A stretch of DNA of 5,488 nt, taken from contig DUGQ01000093.1 in assembly GCA_013331315.1 (NCBI GenBank), forward strand, positions 1-5,488, given 5' to 3'. Positions 1 to 5,265 of this stretch are shown piece after piece. The notes under the pieces are model-generated. The model was not told the origin of the DNA. It was given only the letters and a program-made list of their open reading frames with translations, and did no database searches. Both the position numbers and the translations under genes were made by a program. The stretch is from Thermoplasmata archaeon (GTDB lineage: Archaea > Thermoplasmatota > Thermoplasmata > UBA10834). The number at the start of each line of letters is the position of its first letter. Position 1 is the stretch's first letter.

Positions 1-729
1 CTTCTGGGCCTCTCCCTGGGCCTCGAGTATGGTCGCGAGCCTCTGTCCCTCGGCCTCGAGGATCTTCGCCTGCCTCAGGCCCTCGGCCTGGAGGATGCGG
101 GACTGCTTGTCGCCCTCGGCGTTCAGGATCGCCGCGCGCTTCTGCCCGTCGGCGCGGAGGATCGCGGCCCTCCGCAGCCTCTCGGCGGAAGTCTGCTCCT
201 CCATGGCGTCCTTGACCTTGTTGGCCGGGTCGACCTCCCTTATCTCGACCGCCTCGACCTTGACGCCCCACTTGTCGGTCGCCTCGTCGAGGACGTCCCG
301 CAGGTGCACGTTGATCTTGTCCCTGTTGGACAGTATCTCGTCGAGTTCCATGTCTCCGATTATGGACCTCAGGGTGGTCTGCGCGAGGTATATCGTCGCC
401 GTTCTGTAGTTCGTCACCTGGAAGAACGCCTTCTTGGGGTCGATCACCTTGATGTAGATGATCGCGTCGACGTTCGTCGGCGAGTTGTCCTTGGTGATGA
501 CCTCCTGACGAGGCACGTCCAGCACCTGGGTCCTGAGGTCCAGCTTCACGACCTCGTTTATGAGAGGCCGCACTATGCTCAGACCAGAATCTAGGACCTT
601 CATGAACCGTCCCAGGCTCATGTATATGGCCTGCTCGTAGGGCCTCACGATCTTGATCGCGTTCATCAGGATCGCGAAGACCACGATGATCGCGAGCATC
701 AGCAGCGCGAGTATAGCTCCTGTCTCCAT
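1..729 (-). CDS. Stomatin/prohibitin-like SPFH (band 7) membrane protein, 3' part missing
   Basis: The reading frame is open from ATG at 729 to the left edge (243 codons seen), so the C-terminus lies outside the window. Residues about 4-24 are one hydrophobic N-terminal anchor. They are followed by the SPFH core (about 25-175), with stomatin-type stretches such as VRPYEQAIYMSLGRF, LDVPRQEVITKDN and WGVKVEAVEIREVD. From about residue 177 it becomes an alanine/glutamate-rich helical region made of 11-residue units. Stomatins oligomerise on the inner face of the membrane and are thought to organise membrane domains and serve as partners or substrates of NfeD-type proteins. The ATG is supported by a strong Shine-Dalgarno seven bases upstream. 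The gene lies 43 bases after the NfeD gene on the same strand, so the two are probably cotranscribed. Family assignment is firm; the exact cellular role is inference. Confidence 0.93.
   Translation of the reverse strand, partial: METGAILALLMLAIIVVFAILMNAIKIVRPYEQAIYMSLGRFMKVLDSGLSIVRPLINEVVKLDLRTQVLDVPRQEVITKDNSPTNVDAIIYIKVIDPKKAFFQVTNYRTATIYLAQTTLRSIIGDMELDEILSNRDKINVHLRDVLDEATDKWGVKVEAVEIREVDPANKVKDAMEEQTSAERLRRAAILRADGQKRAAILNAEGDKQSRILQAEGLRQAKILEAEGQRLATILEAQGEAQK
4..168 (-). repeat. 33-base tandem repeat coding five 11-residue helical units
   Basis: Residues 188-242 of the stomatin are five consecutive 11-residue units of the pattern A-x-I-L-x-A-E/D/Q-G-x-x-x: AAILRADGQKR, AAILNAEGDKQ, SRILQAEGLRQ, AKILEAEGQRL and ATILEAQGEAQ. 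A degenerate unit precedes them at 177-187. At DNA level the units are 33 bases (136-168, 103-135, 70-102, 37-69, 4-36), similar but not identical. Eleven-residue periodicity suits a hendecad coiled coil, which is known in the C-terminal helical region of stomatins. The array may continue beyond the left edge. Confidence 0.85.
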
Positions 730-736
730 TCTGATT

Positions 737-747
737 CCCTCCTCCTT
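737..747 (-). promoter_or_regulatory. Strong Shine-Dalgarno for the stomatin gene
   Basis: Read on the minus strand this is AAGGAGGAGGG, ending seven bases before the ATG at 729. It fixes the stomatin start and suggests ribosome entry at an internal cistron. The upstream NfeD gene, by contrast, has no such site. Confidence 0.8.
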
Positions 748-772
748 GAACTGGACCGCGGGGCCGTTCGGT

Positions 773-1243
773 TCACGCCTTCGGCGCGCCCTCGGGTATC
801 TCCTCGACGGTCACGTGCACGCCCTCGCTCGCTCGCACCAAGACCTTCCTCCCGGCCGGGATGACGGCGGACTCGGACGTCGCGCTCCAGGTGTCGTGAT
901 CTATCCTCACCTTGCCCTTCAGGTTGCCCGGGTATACTTCGGACACGACGATCCCTCTCTGCCCTATGAGGGTGGTCGCCACCACCGTCTCCGGCGGCGC
1001 GGGCGGGGCGAGGTTCTGGTAGAGCTTCATCGTGACTATCGTCATCGGGACGAGAATGATGACCGCCGCGAGCGGCGCCCACCAGGTGAGCAACCAGTCC
1101 GGATAGACCAGGCCCACTCCCCCCAGCACGATGAGCACGCTGGCTGGCACTATTATGAACGCTCCCGGAGATGCCAGCTCCGCCAAGAGCATCAACACCC
1201 CGATTATGACAAACGCCAGCGCCAGTTCCGTACCCAGAGCCAT
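773..1243 (-). CDS. NfeD-family membrane protein (short form, OB-fold C-terminus)
   Basis: This 156-residue protein has three hydrophobic segments (about 6-24, 27-47 and 55-75). A proline-rich linker (PAPPE) leads to a soluble beta domain at about 88-148 containing LIGQRGIVVSEVYPG, GKVRIDHDTWSATSES and AGRKVLVRASEG, the typical NfeD OB-fold pattern. There is no N-terminal ClpP-like serine protease domain, so it is the short NfeD form that accompanies stomatins. Long NfeD proteins cleave stomatin C-termini; short ones are thought to act with the stomatin in the membrane as a scaffold. The stomatin gene follows 43 bases downstream, the standard pairing. The ATG at 1243 has a TATA-like box centred about 27 bases upstream and no Shine-Dalgarno, consistent with a leaderless transcript. 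Family call is firm; function is inferred from the family. Confidence 0.93.
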   Translation of the reverse strand: MALGTELALAFVIIGVLMLLAELASPGAFIIVPASVLIVLGGVGLVYPDWLLTWWAPLAAVIILVPMTIVTMKLYQNLAPPAPPETVVATTLIGQRGIVVSEVYPGNLKGKVRIDHDTWSATSESAVIPAGRKVLVRASEGVHVTVEEIPEGAPKA

Positions 1244-1266
1244 GTTTGAGAGTAGCGGATAGAGTC

Positions 1267-1273
1267 TATTTAT
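1267..1273 (-). promoter_or_regulatory. TATA-like box of the nfeD-stomatin operon
   Basis: Read on the minus strand this is ATAAATA inside an A/T-rich patch in otherwise GC-rich DNA. Its centre is about 27 bases before the NfeD ATG, where an archaeal TATA box would place the transcript start at or next to the start codon. It is inferred from position and composition only. Confidence 0.6.
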
Positions 1274-1360
1274 TGTTTACGTCGGATTGCCGAAAAGCAT
1301 CGTGGAGGCCTCCTGTGACGAAACCCCGCGCGGGCGGACGGTGGCCAGGGTCGTTCGTGG

Positions 1361-1735
1361 TCAGCGCAGTCTCAGCCTAGCGACGTGATAGCACCAGAGC
1401 CCGTTCTTCCTCAGAGCCTCGTTCGTGTTCGCCACGGTGATCCTGGCGGGCTCGGTCCTGTACTTCAGCACCTCGTCGATCGGATACCCCACGAAATCCG
1501 ACAGCTTAAGCAGGCGCTCGTACGGAAACGGTTGCTCCCCCACCAGTATCTGCCTTATGCTCCAACCAGGATGGATCCTCGATCTGTAGCCGAGCTCTCT
1601 GGCGAGCCTGTTTATGCTCCCAGCCTTCTCTATCCCCAGCTTGATGAACTCGACGCGGAACGAGGAGTTCAGCCATACCCTCCTGTCGTTGTTGCCTCGG
1701 AGGCTCTTCGGGACATAGGCGTTGTCCGTGTCCAT
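1361..1735 (-). CDS. Small protein with Xre-like helix-turn-helix core, function unknown
   Basis: This 124-residue soluble, basic protein is not one I recognise by name. Its middle (about 38-92) resembles a Cro/C1-type DNA-binding fold. SINRLARELGY looks like the first two helices. WSIRQILVGEQPFPYERLLKLSDFVGYPIDEVL resembles the third helix plus the usual closing 'kla..lg..ldel' helices. Between them, RSRIHPG is an insertion longer than the usual turn. An N-terminal arm (1-30) and a C-terminal tail rich in basic residues, ending ARLRLR, flank the core. Codons are GC3-rich like the neighbours. The gene is transcribed away from yjbQ and towards nfeD, leaving 117 bases before the NfeD start, and has its own TATA-like box. 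It could be an autoregulator of the divergent spacer, but no target is shown. The fold call is moderate and the function unknown. Confidence 0.8.
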   Translation of the reverse strand: MDTDNAYVPKSLRGNNDRRVWLNSSFRVEFIKLGIEKAGSINRLARELGYRSRIHPGWSIRQILVGEQPFPYERLLKLSDFVGYPIDEVLKYRTEPARITVANTNEALRKNGLWCYHVARLRLR

Positions 1736-1759
1736 AGCGGGGCATAATTAGCGACAAAT

Positions 1760-1767
1760 AATATATA
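1760..1767 (-). promoter_or_regulatory. TATA box of the helix-turn-helix gene
   Basis: Read on the minus strand this is TATATATT within the larger patch CTATATATTATTT. It ends about 25 bases before the ATG at 1735. It is the clearest archaeal TATA box in the window, and its placement implies a leaderless or very short-leader transcript. No Shine-Dalgarno is visible before that ATG. Confidence 0.7.
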
Positions 1768-1791
1768 GGGTTTCCCAGCAAATGTGCGCCG

Positions 1792-1811
1792 AGAATGGTA
1801 TTTACCATTCT
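1792..1811. promoter_or_regulatory. Palindrome in divergent spacer, candidate operator
   Basis: AGAATGGTA and TACCATTCT form a perfect 9-base inverted repeat around a TT spacer. It lies between the divergent helix-turn-helix and yjbQ genes, about 25 bases upstream of the TATA box of the former. A T6 run (1811-1816) follows on the plus strand. AGCAAA (1777-1782) and TTTGCT (1814-1819) add a looser outer pair. The symmetry and position suit a dimeric regulator site. A terminator-like hairpin is the alternative, but no plus-strand gene ends just upstream. Confidence 0.5.
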
Positions 1812-1845
1812 TTTTTGCTACCTGGGCTAGTACAAGAATCGAACG

Positions 1846-1908
1846 ATGCCATTGTTTATGCGTCATGTCCGCGATTGTGTGCATCGGATGAGGAAGTGCC
1901 GACTATGA
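1846..1908 (+). other. Possible 20-codon upstream reading frame overlapping the yjbQ start
   Basis: An ATG at 1846 opens 20 codons ending in TGA at 1906-1908, which overlaps the yjbQ ATG (1905-1907) as ATGA. A T-rich patch at 1808-1820 lies about 30 bases before this ATG, in TATA position. The codons are not GC3-rich like the real genes. It may be chance or a short leader frame coupled to yjbQ. Confidence 0.2.
1890..1893 (+). promoter_or_regulatory. Shine-Dalgarno-like GAGG that supports the yjbQ start
   Basis: GAGG within GGATGAGGAAG lies eleven bases before the ATG at 1905. It is modest, but with the codon bias change at 1905 it argues for the shorter 140-residue product. Confidence 0.4.
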
Positions 1909-2327
1909 CAACGGCTCTTGAGAGCATACGCGTGAAGACGCAGGCGAGGGACGAGATCGTCGACATCACGGACAGTGCGCAGAAGGCGGTCGCGGCCTCG
2001 GGCGTACGGAGCGGCATAGCCTGCGTGTTCGTCGCGGGCTCCACAGCCGCGATTACGACCGTTGAGCACGAGCCAGGCCTGGTGGCCGACCTCAGGAGTG
2101 CGATGGACCGCCTCTACCCCAAGGACGTGGACTATGAGCATCACAGGCGCTGGGGGGACGGGAACGGCCACTCCCACGTGAGGGCTTCCATGATAGGCCC
2201 GTCCGTCACGGTGCCCGTCGTCGACGGGCGGCTGCTGCTGGGCACGTGGCAGCAGATAGTGTTCATGGAGCTCGACAACAAGCCGAGGACGAGGGAAGTG
2301 CATGTCCAGGTGGTTGGTGACGGCTAG
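1905..2327 (+). CDS. yjbQ: YjbQ / UPF0047 family protein
   Basis: The chosen start gives 140 residues, the usual size of this compact family (COG0432, annotated as secondary thiamine-phosphate synthase YjbQ from weak activity of the E. coli member). Family landmarks are present in order: GSTAAITTVEHEPGL (about 45-59), YEHHRRWGDGNGHSHVRASMIGPS (about 77-100, with the conserved histidines and aspartate/asparagine), and LLGTWQQIVFMELDNKPRTR (about 111-130). The physiological role remains uncertain. The frame is open upstream to 1782, but that stretch has AT-rich third positions and no homology-like content. The ATG at 1905 is therefore preferred, supported by GAGG at 1890-1893, eleven bases upstream. 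A weak TATA-like TTGTTTATG lies at 1852-1860. The gene is divergent from the helix-turn-helix gene and ends 65 bases before the nuclease gene, which has its own promoter. Confidence 0.92.
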   Translation: MTTALESIRVKTQARDEIVDITDSAQKAVAASGVRSGIACVFVAGSTAAITTVEHEPGLVADLRSAMDRLYPKDVDYEHHRRWGDGNGHSHVRASMIGPSVTVPVVDGRLLLGTWQQIVFMELDNKPRTREVHVQVVGDG

Positions 2328-2363
2328 ACGCGGTCGACCAGACTGGCGATAGCGGGGGCAAAC

Positions 2364-2371
2364 ATATTATA
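2364..2371 (+). promoter_or_regulatory. TATA box of the aCPSF2-type gene
   Basis: ATATTATA sits in a short A/T-rich patch between GC-rich flanks. Its centre is about 25 bases before the ATG at 2393, which has no Shine-Dalgarno. It is consistent with a leaderless transcript independent of yjbQ. Confidence 0.65.
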
Positions 2372-2392
2372 CGTCAATCGGTTGGCCCTCCA

Positions 2393-3628
2393 ATGGAAAT
2401 CGAAGGCGAGTTCCTCGGCGGCGGGCACGAGGTAGGACGGCTCGGCATACTACTGAAGTACGACCGCACGAGAATGCTTTTCGACTACGGCATGACGGCC
2501 ACGTCGCCGCCCCAGTACCCGAAGGACTGTCCCCCGGTAAACAGGATGTTCCTCACGCACTCCCACTTGGACCACTGCGGCATGATACCTTGGCTGACCG
2601 CGAGGTACGACATAGACGTCGTCGCGACGCCCGTCTCGAGGGAGGTCGCGCTTCTGCTCATGGAGGACAGCATCAAGGTCGGGCAGTCCGAGGGATATCC
2701 GGAGCATTACAACATAGACGATGTCAAGATCGCCAAGCGCAGGTTCAGGGACATCGACTTCGGCGACACGGTCAACATGGGCAACGTGCAGCTGGTCGCC
2801 CACTCCGCCGGGCACATCCCCGGCGCGACGATGTACGAGATACGGGACAAGTCGACCACGCTCGTGACGGGAGACCTTCACACGGTCGACACACGCCTCG
2901 TGGCAGGCGCGAAGCCCGTCAAGTGCGACAATCTGATCATGGAGTCGACGTACTCCGGACGCAACCACACCGACCGCGCCAAGACCGAGTACGCCCTGCT
3001 CAAGAAGGTCGAGGAGGTCCTCGATAGGGGCGGGAAGGTCATCATCCCGGCCTTCGCCGTGGGCCGGACGCAGGAGATACTGCTCCTGCTCAAGGACTCG
3101 AAGCGGGAGTTCTGGCTAGACGGCATGGGCAGGAAGGTCAGCAAGATCTACCTGTCGATGACCGAGTACGTCCGCTCGGGCAAGAGGCTCAGGCAGGCGG
3201 TGAACAGGACCAAGCTCGTCAAGAGCGCTCACGGACGCGTACGCGCAGCCAAATCGGACATCATCGTGACGACGAGCGGGATGCTCGACGGCGGGCCCGT
3301 CCTGGATTACCTGGAACAGGTCAAGGACGACCCGAAGAGCGCCGTGCTTCTAACCGGCTACCAGGTCGAGGGCAGCAACGGCAGACGCCTTCTGAACGAG
3401 GGCATAGTGGACGTCAAGGGAGCCACGGTCAAGGTCAACTGCGAGGTCCAGAAGTTCGACTTCTCCGCGCATGCGGGACACGACCAGCTGCTGGGGTTCG
3501 CCAAGGGGTGCTCCCCCGAGAGGATCGTCCTGTGCCACGGGGACCAACGGGAGGCGCTGGCCGAAGACCTGAGGAAGGAAGGGTTCGAGGTGCTGCTCCC
3601 GAGGAACGGCGAGAAGTTCAAGCTCTAG
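2393..3628 (+). CDS. Metallo-beta-lactamase/beta-CASP ribonuclease, archaeal CPSF2 type
   Basis: This 411-residue protein is a complete MBL/beta-CASP nuclease. The zinc-binding signature THSHLDH gives H56, H58, D60 and H61. Further metal ligands are H141 (in HSAGHIPGA) and D161 (in VTGDLH). Beta-CASP motif A is E184 (MESTYSGR), motif B H360 (SAHAG) and motif C H382 (CHGD). PAFAVGR (219-225) and TTSGML (293-298) are typical of the CPSF/Int11 branch. No KH domains precede the catalytic part, which separates it from the aCPSF1/FttA termination factor of about 630 residues. The size matches aCPSF2, an endo- and exoribonuclease of RNA processing or decay. RNase J is less likely, because its characteristic C-terminal region is missing. 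The ATG at 2393 is fixed by a TATA box about 25 bases upstream. All catalytic residues are intact. NadC follows after 48 bases with no obvious functional link. Confidence 0.93.
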   Translation: MEIEGEFLGGGHEVGRLGILLKYDRTRMLFDYGMTATSPPQYPKDCPPVNRMFLTHSHLDHCGMIPWLTARYDIDVVATPVSREVALLLMEDSIKVGQSEGYPEHYNIDDVKIAKRRFRDIDFGDTVNMGNVQLVAHSAGHIPGATMYEIRDKSTTLVTGDLHTVDTRLVAGAKPVKCDNLIMESTYSGRNHTDRAKTEYALLKKVEEVLDRGGKVIIPAFAVGRTQEILLLLKDSKREFWLDGMGRKVSKIYLSMTEYVRSGKRLRQAVNRTKLVKSAHGRVRAAKSDIIVTTSGMLDGGPVLDYLEQVKDDPKSAVLLTGYQVEGSNGRRLLNEGIVDVKGATVKVNCEVQKFDFSAHAGHDQLLGFAKGCSPERIVLCHGDQREALAEDLRKEGFEVLLPRNGEKFKL

Positions 3629-3636
3629 CCATGGAA

Positions 3637-3671
3637 GGAGGGAAAACCTAGTAAAGGTTGAGCGCTCCTCC
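3637..3671. repeat. Nested inverted repeats upstream of nadC
   Basis: Two almost concentric inverted repeats fill the 48-base gap. The outer pair is GGAGG (3637-3641) with CCTCC (3667-3671); the inner pair is AACCT (3645-3649) with AGGTT (3655-3659) around a 5-base loop. The inner pair overlaps the spot where a TATA box would be expected. It could be a regulator site or RNA hairpin, but short arms like these also arise by chance. Confidence 0.3.
3646..3655 (+). promoter_or_regulatory. Weak TATA-like box of nadC
   Basis: ACCTAGTAAA, preceded by a purine-rich GGGAAA that could serve as a BRE, ends about 22 bases before the nadC ATG. It deviates from the TATA consensus and is proposed mainly because its position matches the boxes of the neighbouring genes. 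Confidence 0.3.
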
Positions 3672-3676
3672 AGTCT

Positions 3677-4510
3677 ATGCTGATCATGAGGACGAAGTAC
3701 TCTGAGTTCCTAAGGGAGGACATCGGCTCCGGAGACATCACATCCGAGCTGTTGCTCTCCCCGGACGTGAGAGCGGTCGGCACGATATTCGCGAAGGAGA
3801 GATGCGTCCTCGCCGGCGCAACAGAGGCGGCGGAGGTCTTCACCGAGCTCGGGGCGGAGGCGTCGTTGTCGGTGCCCGAGGGGACCGTGGTCGAGAAGGG
3901 ATATGCGGTCTTGGTCGTCAAGGGCCCCGCGAGGGCGGTCCTCACGGGTGAGAGGCTCGCGCTGAACTTCCTCATGAGGATGAGCGGCATCGCCACCCTG
4001 ACCAACGAGCTGCTTGAGAGGTGCCGGAAGGTCAACCCGAACGTGAAGGTCGCCGCGACAAGGAAGACCACCCCCGGCTTCAGGGAGTTCGAGAAGCGCG
4101 CTGTCTCCCTCGGAGGAGGCGACCCACACCGGTTCGGCCTGGACGACGCGATACTCATCAAGGACAATCACATAGCGCTCGCGGGTGGCGTGCGCGAGGC
4201 GCTCCGGAAGGCCAAGGTCGCGAGCTTCACCAAGAAGGTAGAGGTGGAGGTGGAGAACGAGAAGGATGCGTTCGTGGCGGCCGAGGAGGGCGCGGACATC
4301 GTCATGTTGGACAACTTCGAGCCCGAGGAGGGGGCCAGGGTCGCCGGGCTCGTGAGGAGGCGCCGCCCAGGGGTCGTCATCGAGGTCTCGGGAGGCATAA
4401 GGCCCGACAACATCGAGCAGTTCGCCTCCTACGCCGACATCATCTCGCTCGGCTGGCTCACGCACTCGGTACGCTCCGTCGACTTCTCGATGAGCGTCTC
4501 CGGGGAATGA
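3677..4510 (+). CDS. nadC: Nicotinate-nucleotide pyrophosphorylase (quinolinate phosphoribosyltransferase)
   Basis: NadC joins quinolinate to phosphoribosyl pyrophosphate, releasing carbon dioxide and pyrophosphate, to give nicotinate mononucleotide in de novo NAD synthesis. The 277 residues match the family length. The N-terminal domain begins with REDIGSGDITSELL (13-26). The alpha/beta barrel carries the substrate residues: GERLALNFLMRMSG (91-104), TRKTTPGFR (128-136), HRFGLDDAILIKDNH (151-165, including H151, R152 and K162), VEVEVEN (188-194), MLDNF (210-214, D212) and VSGGI (237-241). All are intact. The ATG at 3677 is used; a second ATG three codons on (3686) is possible. No Shine-Dalgarno is seen, in keeping with a leaderless start. 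Its usual partners nadA and nadB are not beside it. Its TGA overlaps an ATG at 4507, a possible start of the next gene. Confidence 0.96.
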   Translation: MLIMRTKYSEFLREDIGSGDITSELLLSPDVRAVGTIFAKERCVLAGATEAAEVFTELGAEASLSVPEGTVVEKGYAVLVVKGPARAVLTGERLALNFLMRMSGIATLTNELLERCRKVNPNVKVAATRKTTPGFREFEKRAVSLGGGDPHRFGLDDAILIKDNHIALAGGVREALRKAKVASFTKKVEVEVENEKDAFVAAEEGADIVMLDNFEPEEGARVAGLVRRRRPGVVIEVSGGIRPDNIEQFASYADIISLGWLTHSVRSVDFSMSVSGE

Positions 4511-4527
4511 GCCCGTACGTCCGCAGG

Positions 4528-4536
4528 TTTTTCTAT
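4528..4536 (+). promoter_or_regulatory. TATA-like T-rich box before the membrane/zinc-ribbon gene
   Basis: TTTTTCTAT is the only A/T-rich patch just after nadC. It lies about 28-36 bases before the ATG at 4564. It supports transcription starting near that ATG, and so the shorter protein, but the spacing is a little longer than for the other boxes. Confidence 0.35.
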
Positions 4537-4563
4537 CGTGTCGTTCCTCCAGCATCGGTCACT

Positions 4564-5238
4564 ATGCGCGCGGGGGAGGCATGGGGGGCGATCACCATCC
4601 TGTTCATGTCAGGCGTCGCCCTCGTCTCCGCGTTCCTGATCGCCGAGGGGGAAGAGCTGTACTTCGTGCTCCCTTTCGGCGTGGTCGCGGTCGCGATCTA
4701 CCTGTACGTCCTCTACAAACGGTACAGGGTGGAGCTCGTGACAGAGGGAGATGTCAGACTCTTCGACGACCCCGAGGACCTCAGGGTCCTGTGCGCCATC
4801 TACGGCCTTCCCAGGACGGGAAACCCGAACTGGCTGAGACACCGTCTCGTGAGGTTCGCGAAGGACAACTCCGATAACAATTTCGTTTGGGTCGCGCCGA
4901 AGGCCCTGAAGAAGCTAGCCTCGGGGTTCGAGGTCGCCACCGAGAAGGAGGAGGAAGAGGAGATACCGGACAGGCTCCACGACTTCGTCATGAGGATGGT
5001 CTCCGACAAGCCCGAGGCGGACTGGACTCCAAGACCGCTCCTGTGGGGGGTGAAGCGTTCGCGGTCCAGGCTCAGCTCGATCGAGGAATGCCCGATATGC
5101 GAGGCGGAGGTCGAGGGGGGTGGCGCGGTCTGCGAGGAGTGCGGCGCCGACCTCGAGTTCTACCAGGTGCTCTCGGAGTCCAAGGTGGGCAGGAGGATCG
5201 TCGCGCAGAGGGCCGTAAGGCGCCTACGGGAGACTTAG
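4564..5238 (+). CDS. Membrane protein with SAP-like segment and C-terminal zinc ribbon, unknown function
   Basis: Numbered from the ATG at 4564 (224 residues), two hydrophobic helices (about 9-26 and 32-51) form a hairpin. LYKRYRVEL, basic, follows directly. Residues about 68-100 (DLRVLCAIYGLPRTGNPNW and the following LRHRLVRFAK) resemble a SAP motif: leucine-spaced helix, G-L, a G four residues on, then L-x-x-R-L. A glutamate run (about 128-133) leads to a linker, and a zinc ribbon has cysteines C176, C179, C190 and C193 (CPIC and CEEC). The tail is basic. I do not recognise the protein. The order suggests a membrane-anchored cytoplasmic domain able to touch nucleic acid or protein, which is inference. 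An alternative ATG at 4507 overlaps the nadC stop and adds 19 residues. That stretch has many A/T third positions, unlike the rest, and contains the TATA-like patch, so 4564 is preferred. The gene is certain; the start is not. Confidence 0.8.
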   Translation: MRAGEAWGAITILFMSGVALVSAFLIAEGEELYFVLPFGVVAVAIYLYVLYKRYRVELVTEGDVRLFDDPEDLRVLCAIYGLPRTGNPNWLRHRLVRFAKDNSDNNFVWVAPKALKKLASGFEVATEKEEEEEIPDRLHDFVMRMVSDKPEADWTPRPLLWGVKRSRSRLSSIEECPICEAEVEGGGAVCEECGADLEFYQVLSESKVGRRIVAQRAVRRLRET

Positions 5239-5241
5239 ATA
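5234..5241 (+). promoter_or_regulatory. TATA-like box before the small Cys4 gene
   Basis: CTTAGATA overlaps the stop codon of the preceding gene. Its centre is about 28 bases before the ATG at 5266, which lacks a Shine-Dalgarno. It fits the leaderless pattern but is a loose consensus match. Confidence 0.35.
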
Positions 5242-5265
5242 CTGCCTCTCGCATTCTTGTCCCTG

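Noticed and set aside
653..1249. Plus-strand frame across nfeD and the stomatin start
   Set aside because: It is antisense to two well-supported genes and its translation is arginine/histidine-rich without motifs.
1385..1808. Frames on either strand overlapping the helix-turn-helix gene
   Set aside because: They lack motifs and promoter support; the minus-strand 124-residue frame has codon bias, a TATA box and a recognisable fold.
1811..1816. T6 run after the palindrome as a transcription terminator
   Set aside because: No plus-strand gene ends just upstream, and on the minus strand it would be an A run, so a terminator has nothing to terminate in this window.
1836..1856. tRNA-like T-loop (TTCGATT on the minus strand)
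   Set aside because: The flanking five-base stems do not pair and no acceptor, D or anticodon arms can be drawn.
1782..1904. N-terminal extension of yjbQ from ATG at 1782
   Set aside because: The extra 41 residues do not belong to the family, third positions turn AT-rich, and the stretch contains the palindrome and promoter-like patches.
2450..2968. Minus-strand frame opposite the aCPSF2-type gene
   Set aside because: Low-complexity valine/arginine-rich translation with no family features; the plus-strand product has all catalytic motifs.
4021..4506. Upstream extension of the membrane/zinc-ribbon frame into nadC
   Set aside because: The frame is open only because of GC-rich codon structure. 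Its translation within nadC is arginine/glycine-rich noise, whereas the nadC frame is conserved.
3710..4555. Long minus-strand frame opposite nadC
   Set aside because: It is an antisense shadow of a GC3-rich gene: arginine-, histidine- and glycine-rich, with no recognisable motifs, while the plus strand encodes an intact NadC.
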